Below, piece after piece: positions 14,008-21,830 of a DNA stretch of 21,853 bases. Source of the stretch: CAYVQE01 sp964454005. GTDB lineage: Bacteria > Myxococcota > B64-G9. The stretch's first letter is position 1, and each line of letters begins with the position of its first letter. The translations under genes were made by a program, and so were the position numbers. The notes under the pieces were generated by a model. That model did not search any database. It worked only from the letters and a program-made list of their open reading frames with translations, and was not told where the DNA came from. The stretch is taken from positions 1-21,853 of the forward strand of contig CAYVQE010000107.1 of assembly GCA_964454005.1 (NCBI GenBank), given 5' to 3'.

Positions 14008-15615
14008 TCAGCAGTCCGGCCAGCAGACCTGGCGGTAGCAGCGCCAGGCGCCGCCGTCGCAGCCGGCCGGCAGGTCCAGCCCGGCGCAGTCGGCCGCCGT
14101 GGCGCAGCCGTGGTCGGCGCAGTCGTCCGGGCAGCTGTCCGGGCTCTCGCCGGCCAGCACGTCGCAGACCCCGTCCGGGCAGTGCGTCCCGTCCGGGTCG
14201 CAGACCCGCTGGCAGGTGGGCGCGGCCGCCGGTCCGCCGCAGCTCCAGCGGCCGGGCCCGGCACAGGCGCTGCCCAGCTCGCCGTCCCAGGCGATGGCGA
14301 AGCAGTCCATCACCCCGTAGGGGCAGGGCCCGGCGTCGCAGTCGGACGGGCAGGTGTCGCCGCCCTCGCCGGCTTCGGGATCGCAGGCGCCGTCGCCGCA
14401 GCTGCCGCCGCAGGTCGATGCGCAGGTGTCGAGCCCGCCCACGCAGTCCCAGTGACCCTCGCAGGGCTTGTTCCAGCTCTGGTACAGGCAGTCGCTGTCG
14501 ATGGCGCAGTGGCCTTCCAGGCAGTCCTCCAGGCAGGCCAGTCCCTCGTCGTCGGCGCAGTGGCCGTCACCGCAGACGCCGTAGTCGCACATCGGCTCGC
14601 AGACGCCGGCCGGGCAGGTCCAGCGGCCGCCGCAGGGCAGGCTCCAGGTGGCCATGCGGCAGTCGCTGGCCGCGTCGCAGGTGAACTGGCAGTCGGTCGG
14701 ACAGGTGGTGGTGTCCTCGCCCTGGGCGGCCGCGCAGCTGCCGTCGCCGCAAGCCGGGTCATCGCAGACCCGCACGCAGGCGGTGCGGTCGCAGCGCCAG
14801 CGCCCCTCGCACTCCTCGTCCCACAGCCAGTCCAGGCAGTCGAAGTCGCCCTCGCAGCAGATCGGGCTGCACTGGCCGTCGAGGCACTCCCAGTCGGTCC
14901 AGTTGCCCTCGCAGGCGGCGCCGTGCTCGGTGCAATCGGCATCGGTGGCGCATTCCGGGCACACGGCCGTACAGCTGCCAGCATCGCATTCCCAGTAGCC
15001 GTCGGCCGCGGCGCAGCCGGCGTCGGCCGGCCAGTCGTCGGCCTCGCAGTCGGCCGCCGTGCTGCACTCCACGTCGCAGACGGCCTGGCAGACGCCTTCG
15101 GCGCACTCCCAGTGGCCGTCGGCCGCGGCGCAGCCGGCGTCGGCCGGCCAGTCGTCGGCCTCGCAGTCGGCCGCCGTGCTGCACCCGGCGTCGCAGACGG
15201 CCTGGCAGACGCCTTCGGCGCATTCCCAGTAGCCGCCGGCTTCATCGCAGCCGGCATCGGCCGGCCAGTCGTCGGCCTCGCAGTCGGCCGCCGTGCTGCA
15301 CTCGGCGTCGCAGACGGCCTGGCAGGCGCCCGCGGCGCACTCCCAGTGGCCGCCGGCTTCATCGCAGCCGGCATCGGCCGGCCAGTCGTTGGCCTCGCAG
15401 TCGGCCGCGCTCTGGCAGTCGTCGCAGACCTCGAAGCACAGGCCGTTGCGACACTCCCAGTGGCCGGCGCAGTCCGACTGCCAGGTGCGCTCCTCGCAGT
15501 CGGCGGCCGTGATGCAATCCGTCTGGCCGTTGTCGCAATCGCAGTGAACAGTGCTGGCTGCCAGCCCGATGGCCAGCATCAGCACCAGGACGTCGAAGCG
15601 TAGCCCAGTAGCCAT
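14008..15615 (-). CDS. Secreted Cys-rich modular repeat protein, function unknown
   Basis: A 535-residue protein with an N-terminal signal peptide (hydrophobic 8-22, then STVHCDCDNG; not a clean lipobox). The rest is built from two Cys modules. Type A (11 copies) has six cysteines: C-x5-DC, a Trp, C, then G-x-W-x-C, C, and VC. Type B (4 copies) reads CGDGxC...GE...CPxDC, a motif seen in Myxococcota surface proteins. The order is A0-A6, B, A, B, A, B, A, B, A. Copies A1-A4 are nearly identical 38-39-residue units. Acidic residues are abundant and Lys is very rare. It is transcribed alone, convergent with YfhO and divergent from the minor pilin/PilY1 operon; GAGGAGGG precedes the ATG. It could be a disulfide-rich adhesin or surface filament partner of the pilus; that is inference, and I recognise no named family for module A. 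Confidence 0.85.
   Translation of the reverse strand: MATGLRFDVLVLMLAIGLAASTVHCDCDNGQTDCITAADCEERTWQSDCAGHWECRNGLCFEVCDDCQSAADCEANDWPADAGCDEAGGHWECAAGACQAVCDAECSTAADCEADDWPADAGCDEAGGYWECAEGVCQAVCDAGCSTAADCEADDWPADAGCAAADGHWECAEGVCQAVCDVECSTAADCEADDWPADAGCAAADGYWECDAGSCTAVCPECATDADCTEHGAACEGNWTDWECLDGQCSPICCEGDFDCLDWLWDEECEGRWRCDRTACVRVCDDPACGDGSCAAAQGEDTTTCPTDCQFTCDAASDCRMATWSLPCGGRWTCPAGVCEPMCDYGVCGDGHCADDEGLACLEDCLEGHCAIDSDCLYQSWNKPCEGHWDCVGGLDTCASTCGGSCGDGACDPEAGEGGDTCPSDCDAGPCPYGVMDCFAIAWDGELGSACAGPGRWSCGGPAAAPTCQRVCDPDGTHCPDGVCDVLAGESPDSCPDDCADHGCATAADCAGLDLPAGCDGGAWRCYRQVCWPDC
14962..15426 (-). repeat. Four tandem 117-bp coding repeats (module A1-A4)
   Basis: The same sequence marks recur at 15031, 15148, 15265 and 15382, exactly 117 bases (39 codons) apart. 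Each unit encodes C-x2-C-S-T-A-A-D-C-E-A-D-D-W-P-A-D-A-G-C and then G-x-W-E-C and C-Q-A-V-type endings; the outermost copy, A1, lacks one residue. High identity at DNA level indicates recent duplication and likely copy-number variation among strains. Confidence 0.9.
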
Positions 15616-15636
15616 TGTTCGGCCCTCCTCTCACCC

Positions 15637-15654
15637 GGGTCGGGCCCCCGACCC
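15637..15654 (-). other. Hairpin in the leader of the Cys-rich gene
   Basis: GGGTCGGG and CCCGACCC face each other with two bases between them, directly upstream of the GAGGAGGG ribosome site (15623-15630) of the Cys-rich gene. It could modulate translation, but in such GC-rich DNA a short hairpin may also be chance. No convincing promoter for this gene is visible in the rest of the 311-base gap. Confidence 0.35.
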
Positions 15655-15678
15655 GACGGGGTGGAACGCGATGGGGTC

Positions 15679-15708
15679 TGACGGTCCCGACGATTCTGTA
15701 CGATTCGG
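15679..15708. promoter_or_regulatory. Candidate activator sites upstream of the minor pilin operon
   Basis: ACGATTC occurs at 15690-15696 and 15700-15706, one helical turn apart, with a TGACG at 15679. GACGATTCTG at 15689-15698 differs by one base from GACGATTTTG in the pilA upstream repeat. The block is about 190-215 bases before the predicted start of transcription. A shared PilR site is a hypothesis. Between here and the promoter (15725-15765) the DNA is a CGGCCG-rich low-complexity run. Confidence 0.3.
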
Positions 15709-15868
15709 CGCTTTTTGGCAATGCCCGGTTGGCCGCTCGGCCGCGGCGGCCGCGGCCGCCGCCTGCAAACTTTGCGTGGCTGCACTTTTTTCACACAGCA
15801 GGGCTGAGCGGGCCGCTGGAGCGATGCGAAAAATCTTTTTTTGGCAGCCAGTTGAGCGTACCTCGGGG

Positions 15869-15884
15869 TGGTATGAGGCTTGCA
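15869..15884 (+). promoter_or_regulatory. Sigma-54 promoter of the minor pilin/PilY1 operon
   Basis: TGGTATGAGGCTTGCA fits the RpoN pattern TGGYRYR-N4-TTGCW, with GG and GC again 10 bases apart. The start of transcription should be near 15895, only about 31 bases before the first minor pilin start. With the pilA promoter it makes a pair of sigma-54 promoters in front of the major pilin and the tip/minor pilin genes. Confidence 0.85.
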
Positions 15885-15926
15885 AGGCAATCCCCCTGGT
15901 GATGAGATAGCAACGGGAGCCGGTTC

Positions 15927-16559
15927 ATGCTGGGAGCCATCCGCAATCGAAAAGGCGATCGACGGGCCCGCAGGGGATTCACCCTGATCGAGCTGATGGT
16001 GGTGGTGGCCATCATCGCCTTCGTCTCGGCCGCCATCGTGCCCTCGTTCGGGATCACGCTGTGGCGCGGTCGCCAGCGCGAGGCGGGCAATCTGGTGGTC
16101 CAGGGCGTGCTGGCGGCGCGCTCGCTGGCGGCCCGCAGCGGCCGCTGCCACCGGGCGCGGATCGTGTTGAGCGACAGCCGCGACGACGGCGGCCACGGCG
16201 GGGCGGTGGTGGTCGAGGGGCACGGAGAGGCCAGCCGCTGCAGCAGCGCCAGCACCGGCTGGCAGACGCGCTCGGTCAAGTGCGTCGGTTGCGACGGCGA
16301 CTCCATCGCCGGCAACCCGCGGGCCGGGCTGGTGGGCGCCGACGTGGCCCTGGATGCGGCCGAGGTGATGTCGATGCAGAACGACGGCTCGTATCTCTCC
16401 CTGGGCAACATCAGCGCCGGCTCCACCCTGGACGTGGCCTTCGAGCCCACCGGCGGCATGTACATGCCGCGGCGGCTGGTCATCCGGGCCAGCGGGGCAC
16501 CGGTGGATCGCTGGGTGACGATCGACGCCAGCGGCTCGGTGCGCTACGGCAACCGGTGA
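15927..16559 (+). CDS. fimU: Minor pilin, FimU/GspH-like
   Basis: A 210-residue prepilin. The leader MLGAIRNRKGDRRARRG (17 residues) precedes FTLIELMVVVAIIAFVSAAI, with Glu5 present. The head has the look of GspH/FimT pseudopilins: LWRGRQREAGNLVVQGVLAARSLAARSG after the helix, a central Gly-rich loop, and a C-terminal strand pair with TIDASGSVRYG, where GxVR/GxRY-type endings are common in GspH. Cysteines in GRC, SRC and VKCVGC may form disulfides. The ATG has GGGAG 7 bases upstream and lies about 31 bases after the sigma-54 start. As first gene of a FimU-PilV-PilW-PilX-PilY1 series it should help form the priming tip complex of the pilus. Its stop overlaps a possible ATG of the next gene (TGATG). 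Confidence 0.85.
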   Translation: MLGAIRNRKGDRRARRGFTLIELMVVVAIIAFVSAAIVPSFGITLWRGRQREAGNLVVQGVLAARSLAARSGRCHRARIVLSDSRDDGGHGGAVVVEGHGEASRCSSASTGWQTRSVKCVGCDGDSIAGNPRAGLVGADVALDAAEVMSMQNDGSYLSLGNISAGSTLDVAFEPTGGMYMPRRLVIRASGAPVDRWVTIDASGSVRYGNR

Positions 16560-16582
16560 TGGCGATGAACGGGAGGCAGCCG

Positions 16583-17281
16583 ATGCAGCACGCCAGTCAA
16601 AAGGTGGACCGCCGCCGTCAGGGCTTTACCCTGATCGAGATGATGGTGGCGATGACGGTGGTGGCGGTGGGCCTGTTCGCGGTGGTCCACCTGATGGTGG
16701 TCTCGATCCGCGCCTCGGCCTATGCCCGCGAGCGGACCGTGGCCATCGAGATCGCCGGCGCGGTGGCCGAGGAGCTGCGCGCCCGCTGCCAGGCCTGGAC
16801 CACGAAGCCGGGCGGCACCTTCACCGACGCCTTTCCGGATATCGACTTGACCCCGCCGCCGCCGCCCGGCACCGACATCGACCCGGCCAACCTGCGCGCC
16901 TTCGAGTACTTCGGCGGCAGCCTGGACGTCACCTCGCCGGCCGCCCAGGTGGTCGGCGGCGGCAGCGGGCCCGAGACCGCCTACGCCATCAACCAGTGGG
17001 GCGCCGCGCGCGATCTGCTGCCGGGCGACATCCGGGCCGAGGGCGCCATCTACCGCATCAACTACACTGCCCACCAGTTCAACTACGTACCGGGCGAGAT
17101 GAACATGCCGCCCGGGGCCACGGTCAACGACTACGACATGGTGCTGATGATCGTATTCGTCTCCTGGGACAACAAGCACCACGGCTCGCAGCGCTACGAC
17201 TGGGACAGCTGGCACGCGAATTTCTGGCAGCGCCACCTGGTGGCGGTGCCGGTGGTGCTGCGGCCGATTCGCCTGTCATGA
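16583..17281 (+). CDS. pilV: Minor pilin PilV
   Basis: A 232-residue prepilin: leader MQHASQKVDRRRQG (14), then FTLIEMMVAMTVVAVGLFAVV with Glu5. The GLFAVVHLMVVSIRASAYARERTVAIEIAGAVAEELRAR stretch after cleavage is typical of PilV/GspI-type minor pilins. I chose the ATG at 16583 because GGGAGG stands 6 bases before it; an ATG at 16559 overlapping the previous stop would add 8 residues. The head contains a Pro run (TPPPPPGTDIDP) and many aromatic residues. It ends ...VLRPIRLS with ATGA overlap to a possible start of the next gene. It should be cleaved by PilD and join the tip complex with the neighbours. The PilV label is by N-terminal type and gene order. Confidence 0.82.
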   Translation: MQHASQKVDRRRQGFTLIEMMVAMTVVAVGLFAVVHLMVVSIRASAYARERTVAIEIAGAVAEELRARCQAWTTKPGGTFTDAFPDIDLTPPPPPGTDIDPANLRAFEYFGGSLDVTSPAAQVVGGGSGPETAYAINQWGAARDLLPGDIRAEGAIYRINYTAHQFNYVPGEMNMPPGATVNDYDMVLMIVFVSWDNKHHGSQRYDWDSWHANFWQRHLVAVPVVLRPIRLS

Positions 17282-17301
17282 CCGAGGGGAAGGAGAGTCC
17301 G

Positions 17302-18522
17302 GTGAGCGGACGAGGCACGCGAGCGAGGGCCGGGGGCTTTACCCTGATCGAGCTGATGGTGGCGCTGGTGGTGGCCGGCTTGCTGATGGCCAGCCTGGTG
17401 GCGATTTCGGGCTCGTTCCGGCGGTCGTTCGGCCGCACCAAGGATCTGACCGAGCTGCAGGCCAACCTGCGCTTCGCCATGAAGACGGTGGCCGAGGACT
17501 TCGGCCGGGCCGGGTTCATGGCCTCGCCGGACCCGTCGAGAGACTACCAGTATCCGGATTACTACAGCAATCCGACCGACTTGCCGGCGCTGTCCTTCGA
17601 CGATAGCACCGGCACCTTCGGCCTCCGGGGCAATTTCTTCAACGCGAAGGGTTTTTCCTTCTTCTTCACCGGAGGGTTCTCCCAGGCCCTACTCGGCTGT
17701 GGCAACTTCCAGGGCTATAGCTCCGCGGTCGGTTGCCAGGCCACGGCCATGTCCGAAGACGACTACCTATGGCCTTTCGGCAAGGTGGTGGACGCGAGCC
17801 TGCAGGCCCAATACGATCGCGATCGCTTCAACCATGTTTTCTGCACGGCGATGGATATTCCGAATCGGGAGGATCTGTACTACCGCATCGAGGATCAGCA
17901 AGGCCATTATTTCGTCCGCCAGCTATCCGCCACCACCGATTCGCCTTTTTCCATTACCTTGAGCAACCCGGTCAATCCAGCCGGACAGTGGAGGGGCAAG
18001 AAGTTTTGGATCAATCCGGTTTCGCAGGTGCGCTACCGCATGGAGTGGGACAAGTCCTACAACTCACCGTATCCGGACTCGACGGTCAGCCGGCGCTGGA
18101 TGCTATTGCGCCGGCAGGAGACCTGCAGCGGCGAGGCCATGCGCGAGGTGGCCGGGTTCCTGCTGCCGCCCCAATCGGCCTTCGACCCGCCGGGCTTCGA
18201 GGTCCAGTACTACGGCGACACCAGCGGGCCCTACGATCCAAACAACCCAAGCCAGCCCAGCTTCGATCAGGCGCGGCGGGTGGAGGTCTCCACCGATATC
18301 GATCCGCTCAACGTCTACGCCCTGGTGCTGACCCTGCGCGGCCGTACCGAGGCCGAGGATCCCGACTTCAAACTCGGTGCCCTGGATACCGACCAGGTGC
18401 CGGCCCGCAACTTCGCCGTGGATCTCGATGACCCGCCGAACAAGGAAAACGGGCTGGCACGGGTACGGGTGGAGCGCACCGTGGTCGAGATGCGCTCGCT
18501 GAGCCAGGAACGCTACTTCTGA
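17302..18522 (+). CDS. pilW: Minor pilin PilW
   Basis: A 406-residue prepilin with leader VSGRGTRARAGG (12) and mature N-terminus FTLIELMVALVVAGLLMASL. The large head, beginning with the family-typical TELQANLRFAMKTVAEDFGRAGFM, matches PilW/GspJ-like minor pilins, which are the biggest of the set. I prefer the GTG at 17302 with AAGGAGAG just upstream; an ATG at 17278 overlapping the pilV stop would lengthen the leader by 8. The region about 17530-18110 uses many A/T-ending codons (TAT, GAT, TTT, AAT, ATT), unlike both flanks, so the exposed head may be exchanged or under diversifying selection. The C-terminal part returns to GC-rich codons and ends LARVRVERTVVEMRSLSQERYF. Role: pilus tip complex with PilX and PilY1. 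Confidence 0.85.
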   Translation: MSGRGTRARAGGFTLIELMVALVVAGLLMASLVAISGSFRRSFGRTKDLTELQANLRFAMKTVAEDFGRAGFMASPDPSRDYQYPDYYSNPTDLPALSFDDSTGTFGLRGNFFNAKGFSFFFTGGFSQALLGCGNFQGYSSAVGCQATAMSEDDYLWPFGKVVDASLQAQYDRDRFNHVFCTAMDIPNREDLYYRIEDQQGHYFVRQLSATTDSPFSITLSNPVNPAGQWRGKKFWINPVSQVRYRMEWDKSYNSPYPDSTVSRRWMLLRRQETCSGEAMREVAGFLLPPQSAFDPPGFEVQYYGDTSGPYDPNNPSQPSFDQARRVEVSTDIDPLNVYALVLTLRGRTEAEDPDFKLGALDTDQVPARNFAVDLDDPPNKENGLARVRVERTVVEMRSLSQERYF

Positions 18523-18541
18523 TGGAAGGGATGGGCTCGCC

Positions 18542-19183
18542 ATGACACGCAATATTCGCCGCAAGCCGCGCATCGTCCCGAGGGCCCGCCGGGGCAATGC
18601 GCTGATCCTGTCGGTGTTGATGCTGCTGGCGCTGACCTCGGTGGGTCTGGTGTCGGTCCAGCAGACCAGCGCCGATCTGATGGTGGCCGGCAACTGGGGC
18701 CAGGCACTGAGCGGCTCGCTGACCGCCGAGGCGGGCCTGAGCTACGCCATGGAGGTCTCCGGCGCCCTGCTCAACCCCATGGTCAGCCTCATCCAGGTAC
18801 AACGCAAGGATGGATCCCGCACCGAGCAGGGCATGACCGTGGTCTCGTCCTCGACCGCCGATCCTGACCCGCTGAGCTTTGCCGATGAAACCGACCCGCT
18901 GCCGGTGGTCGATCCCGGCGGCATCGACGGCACCATCGCCCGGCGCAGCCAGCAGATGGCGGTTCGGGTGGATTCGCGTTTCGTCATGGAACGCGCGGAC
19001 GTGCGGAAAACGGAGACCGACAGCGACATCTGCTATATGATGTTCGATCTGCACGCCAGGGCCGGCCGGCCCAGCAGCGACAGCGAGCCGCTGGGCGACA
19101 GCCTGGATCCGACCAATAGCCGGTCCATCATCGTCGAGTTCAACTCCCGCATCCTGTCCGGCCCGACCAAGTGTTCGTACTGA
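18542..19183 (+). CDS. pilX: Minor pilin PilX
   Basis: A 213-residue protein with PilX-type N-terminus: a basic leader (MTRNIRRKPRIVPRARRG), then NALILSVLMLLALTSVGLVSVQQTSADLMVAGNWGQALSGSLTAEAGLSYA. The hydrophobic helix followed by a D-L-M-V-A-G-N and a later A-E-A-G motif matches the PilX_N pattern (MAGN...AAEAG). It lacks the Phe1 and Glu5 of the other pilins, as PilX/GspK-like tip subunits do. Two cysteines (DICYMM and the C-terminal KCSY) may pair. It starts 19 bases after pilW and is followed after about 31 bases by pilY1. In characterised systems PilX, PilW, PilV and FimU carry PilY1 at the tip. Confidence 0.83.
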   Translation: MTRNIRRKPRIVPRARRGNALILSVLMLLALTSVGLVSVQQTSADLMVAGNWGQALSGSLTAEAGLSYAMEVSGALLNPMVSLIQVQRKDGSRTEQGMTVVSSSTADPDPLSFADETDPLPVVDPGGIDGTIARRSQQMAVRVDSRFVMERADVRKTETDSDICYMMFDLHARAGRPSSDSEPLGDSLDPTNSRSIIVEFNSRILSGPTKCSY

Positions 19184-19214
19184 TAATCGAATTGTTGATA
19201 GCGAGGAGGGCGGC

Positions 19215-21830
19215 ATGAGCTACAGAACGTGGATGACGGCGGTGGTCGGGATCGGGCTGGTGGCCTTGTTGGTCGGGCCGCAGCCGGCCCGGGCCGGGGG
19301 CGACGACCCGCTGATCACGCACCCGGACGTGTTCGTGGTCTTCGACACCTCGGGCTCGATGACCAGCAACGCCGGCGGCGGCCGGACGCGCTTCACCGCC
19401 GCCCAGGAGGTGCTGACCGGCACCGGCGCGTTCAGCTACGGCCCGACCGGCAGCTGCCCCTCGCCGCAGCTCGACGACGGCATCCTGGATCTGTACCGCG
19501 GCATGGTGCGCTTCGGCTTCGGCAGCTTCGACGACGACGCGAGCGGCTGCAAGCAGTACGGCCGCAACCGCGCCGCCTACGGCGACGACGTGCGCACCAC
19601 CGACGGCGACGGCGATGTGGTCAAGGGCCGCGGCATCAAGGGCCGGCGGGGCGAAAACACGAACATGGACCGCTGCTATTACAACAACGGCTGCCTGGTC
19701 GACGTGGTCGATGAGGCCGCGCCCTGGGACATCGACGGCAACAACGACAAAGCGCAGGCCGAGATCTGCAGCATGACCGTCCACGGCTGCACCCCGATCG
19801 CCGCCTCGCTGCACGACGCGCGCTACTACCTCGAGCACTACGAGGGCGAGATCGGCTACAGCGACCCCTTAGGCCGCCACCAGGGCGACTGCCGGCCGCA
19901 GTTCGTGCTGCTGATGACCGACGGCCAGGAGTACCCGCCGTGTCGCGAATGCCCGGAGGACGGCTCGGGCGACTTCTGCCCCGAGAACAACTCCGATCCC
20001 CACAACGATTGGTGGAGCCGCTGCTCCTGGTACGGCAACGAGGCCATGCAGGCCAAGAACCTGTGGGACATCGGGGTGCCGGTCTACGTGGTGGCCTTCG
20101 GCAGCATGGGTACGGGTGCCCGCCAGCGCATGCACCGCATCGCCCGGGCCGGCGCCGGCATGCCCCAGGGCGAGTGGTTGGTGAGCAACCTGGCCGACCT
20201 GGAGCATCCGGCCGGGCCCAAGTACGACGAGCCCAAGGCCTTCATCGTCTCCGACCAGCTCGCGCTCAAGGTGGCCTTCGCCGTCATCCTGGACTCCATC
20301 CTGGCCGGCTCGGTCAGCCGCACCGCCACCGCCACCACGCCCTCGTCCAGCACCTACGGCCAGGCCCTGGAGGCCACCGCCTGGTTCGAGATGGGCATCG
20401 TCGGCATCACCTGGCACGGCTTTCTGGCCCTGGACCAGCTGCGCGACGACGACGGCGACGGGGTGGCCGAGCCCCACGATCGCATCGTGGCCGCCTGGGG
20501 GCTGTACACCCCGCAGGCCGGCGAGAGCCTGGCCGCGCTGCCCAGCGCCGGCGACCGGCGCTTTTTGACCATCGTCGAGGATCCGCGCTCGCAGGATTAC
20601 TTCGACCTGGCCGCCGGCGACTACGACCTGCCGCGCACCGAGGGCATGGGCACCGGCGGGCTGTATCCCTTCAAGGCCAGCAACTCGCTGGATGCCAGCT
20701 ACGACTTCGACCACTCGTTGATGTGCCCGGCCAACACCGGTGAACTCAACCCCGACACCTTGGCGCCCTTCACCCCGGATGAGCTGGCGCGCTACATCAA
20801 GGCCTACGTGCGCGGCGAGCCGATGACCCTGGGCACCTCCTTTTTGCGCATGGCCCTCGAGCCGCAGCTCGGCGACATCTTCCACTCCAGCCCGCAGATC
20901 GTGCCGCCGCCGGCCGCGCTCAACCCGGACTACCGCTTCGAGGCCTACTACCAGGAGAACAAGCTGCGCCACTCCATGGTCTACGTCGGCGCCAACGACG
21001 GGCTGCTGCACGCCTTCGTGGCCGAGGACAACGACTCCTCCGACGGCACGGTCGATCCGCTGACCGAGCTGTGGGGCTTCATGCCCACCCGGGTGCTGTC
21101 GACCATCCAGAAGATCCGCCACGGCGGCCACACTTTCTTCGTCGACGGCACCCCGGTCATCGGCGACGTCTACTTCCACAACATGGAGGCCCCGGACGGT
21201 GACCCCAGCACCGACACCTGCCTGAAGGACGGCGGCGGCGACTGCATCGAGGGCACCTACCGCACCATGCTGGTCGGCAGCCAGCGCGCCGGCGGCGACG
21301 CCTACTTCGCCCTCGACGTGACCGACCCCGACAACCCCGGCTACCTGTGGGAGTACCGCACCAGCATGCCGGCCGACGACGCCGACCCCGCCACCGACCA
21401 CGACGACTACGTCGCCCAGCAGTGCAAGGGCACCTCGCTGCAGACCTGGTCGCGGCCGATCATCGGCCAGGTGTGGTTGAAGGACGGCAGCAGCAGCGAG
21501 TACCTCAACAAGTCGGTGGTCATCGTGCCCGGCGGCTACATGCCCTCGATGGAGGTCGGCGGCTTCGTCACCTGCGCCGAGCTGATAGAGGCCACCGTTT
21601 CGGCCAACACCCTGCACGTGCTCGACGCCGAGACCGGCGAGCTGCTGCGCAAGTTCCACTTCTCGGGCAACGCCCACATGGCCGACCTGGAGGCCGCCCT
21701 GGTTGACTACTACGACGCCATCGCCAACGGCACCGCGTGGAACCACTGGGGCGCCGGGGTGGACTTCGGCGGCGGCGACTTCGACTGGGGAAGATGGTCA
21801 GGCAAAAAATTAGTAAAAACAGAAATCTGA
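19215..21830 (+). CDS. pilY1: PilY1 tip adhesin, C-terminus probably truncated
   Basis: An 871-residue open frame. Signal peptide about 1-27 ending ARA-G. A von Willebrand A domain follows with MIDAS D44-T-S46-G-S48 in VVFDTSGSM and a later QFVLLMTDGQEYP strand; Cys-rich insert CRECPEDGSGDFC. Two DxDxDG-like acidic loops (TTDGDGDVV and RDDDGDGV) may bind calcium. The C-terminal half is the PilC/PilY1 beta-propeller: IFHSSPQIVPPP, MVYVGANDGLLHAF, GDAYFALDVTDPDNPGYLWEY and LHVLDAETGELLRKF. GAGGAGGG precedes the ATG. After DFGGGDFDWG the codons switch to AGA, TCA, AAA, TTA, GTA and a stop follows, before the last propeller blades. PilY1 proteins are usually over 1000 residues, so the end seen here is likely foreign DNA or a misjoin. 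Function: pilus extension, adhesion, surface sensing. Confidence 0.88.
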   Translation: MSYRTWMTAVVGIGLVALLVGPQPARAGGDDPLITHPDVFVVFDTSGSMTSNAGGGRTRFTAAQEVLTGTGAFSYGPTGSCPSPQLDDGILDLYRGMVRFGFGSFDDDASGCKQYGRNRAAYGDDVRTTDGDGDVVKGRGIKGRRGENTNMDRCYYNNGCLVDVVDEAAPWDIDGNNDKAQAEICSMTVHGCTPIAASLHDARYYLEHYEGEIGYSDPLGRHQGDCRPQFVLLMTDGQEYPPCRECPEDGSGDFCPENNSDPHNDWWSRCSWYGNEAMQAKNLWDIGVPVYVVAFGSMGTGARQRMHRIARAGAGMPQGEWLVSNLADLEHPAGPKYDEPKAFIVSDQLALKVAFAVILDSILAGSVSRTATATTPSSSTYGQALEATAWFEMGIVGITWHGFLALDQLRDDDGDGVAEPHDRIVAAWGLYTPQAGESLAALPSAGDRRFLTIVEDPRSQDYFDLAAGDYDLPRTEGMGTGGLYPFKASNSLDASYDFDHSLMCPANTGELNPDTLAPFTPDELARYIKAYVRGEPMTLGTSFLRMALEPQLGDIFHSSPQIVPPPAALNPDYRFEAYYQENKLRHSMVYVGANDGLLHAFVAEDNDSSDGTVDPLTELWGFMPTRVLSTIQKIRHGGHTFFVDGTPVIGDVYFHNMEAPDGDPSTDTCLKDGGGDCIEGTYRTMLVGSQRAGGDAYFALDVTDPDNPGYLWEYRTSMPADDADPATDHDDYVAQQCKGTSLQTWSRPIIGQVWLKDGSSSEYLNKSVVIVPGGYMPSMEVGGFVTCAELIEATVSANTLHVLDAETGELLRKFHFSGNAHMADLEAALVDYYDAIANGTAWNHWGAGVDFGGGDFDWGRWSGKKLVKTEI

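Noticed and set aside
14962..15426. CRISPR array or non-coding satellite
   Set aside because: The 117-base repeats are contiguous, without spacers, and keep the reading frame of a Cys-rich secreted protein.
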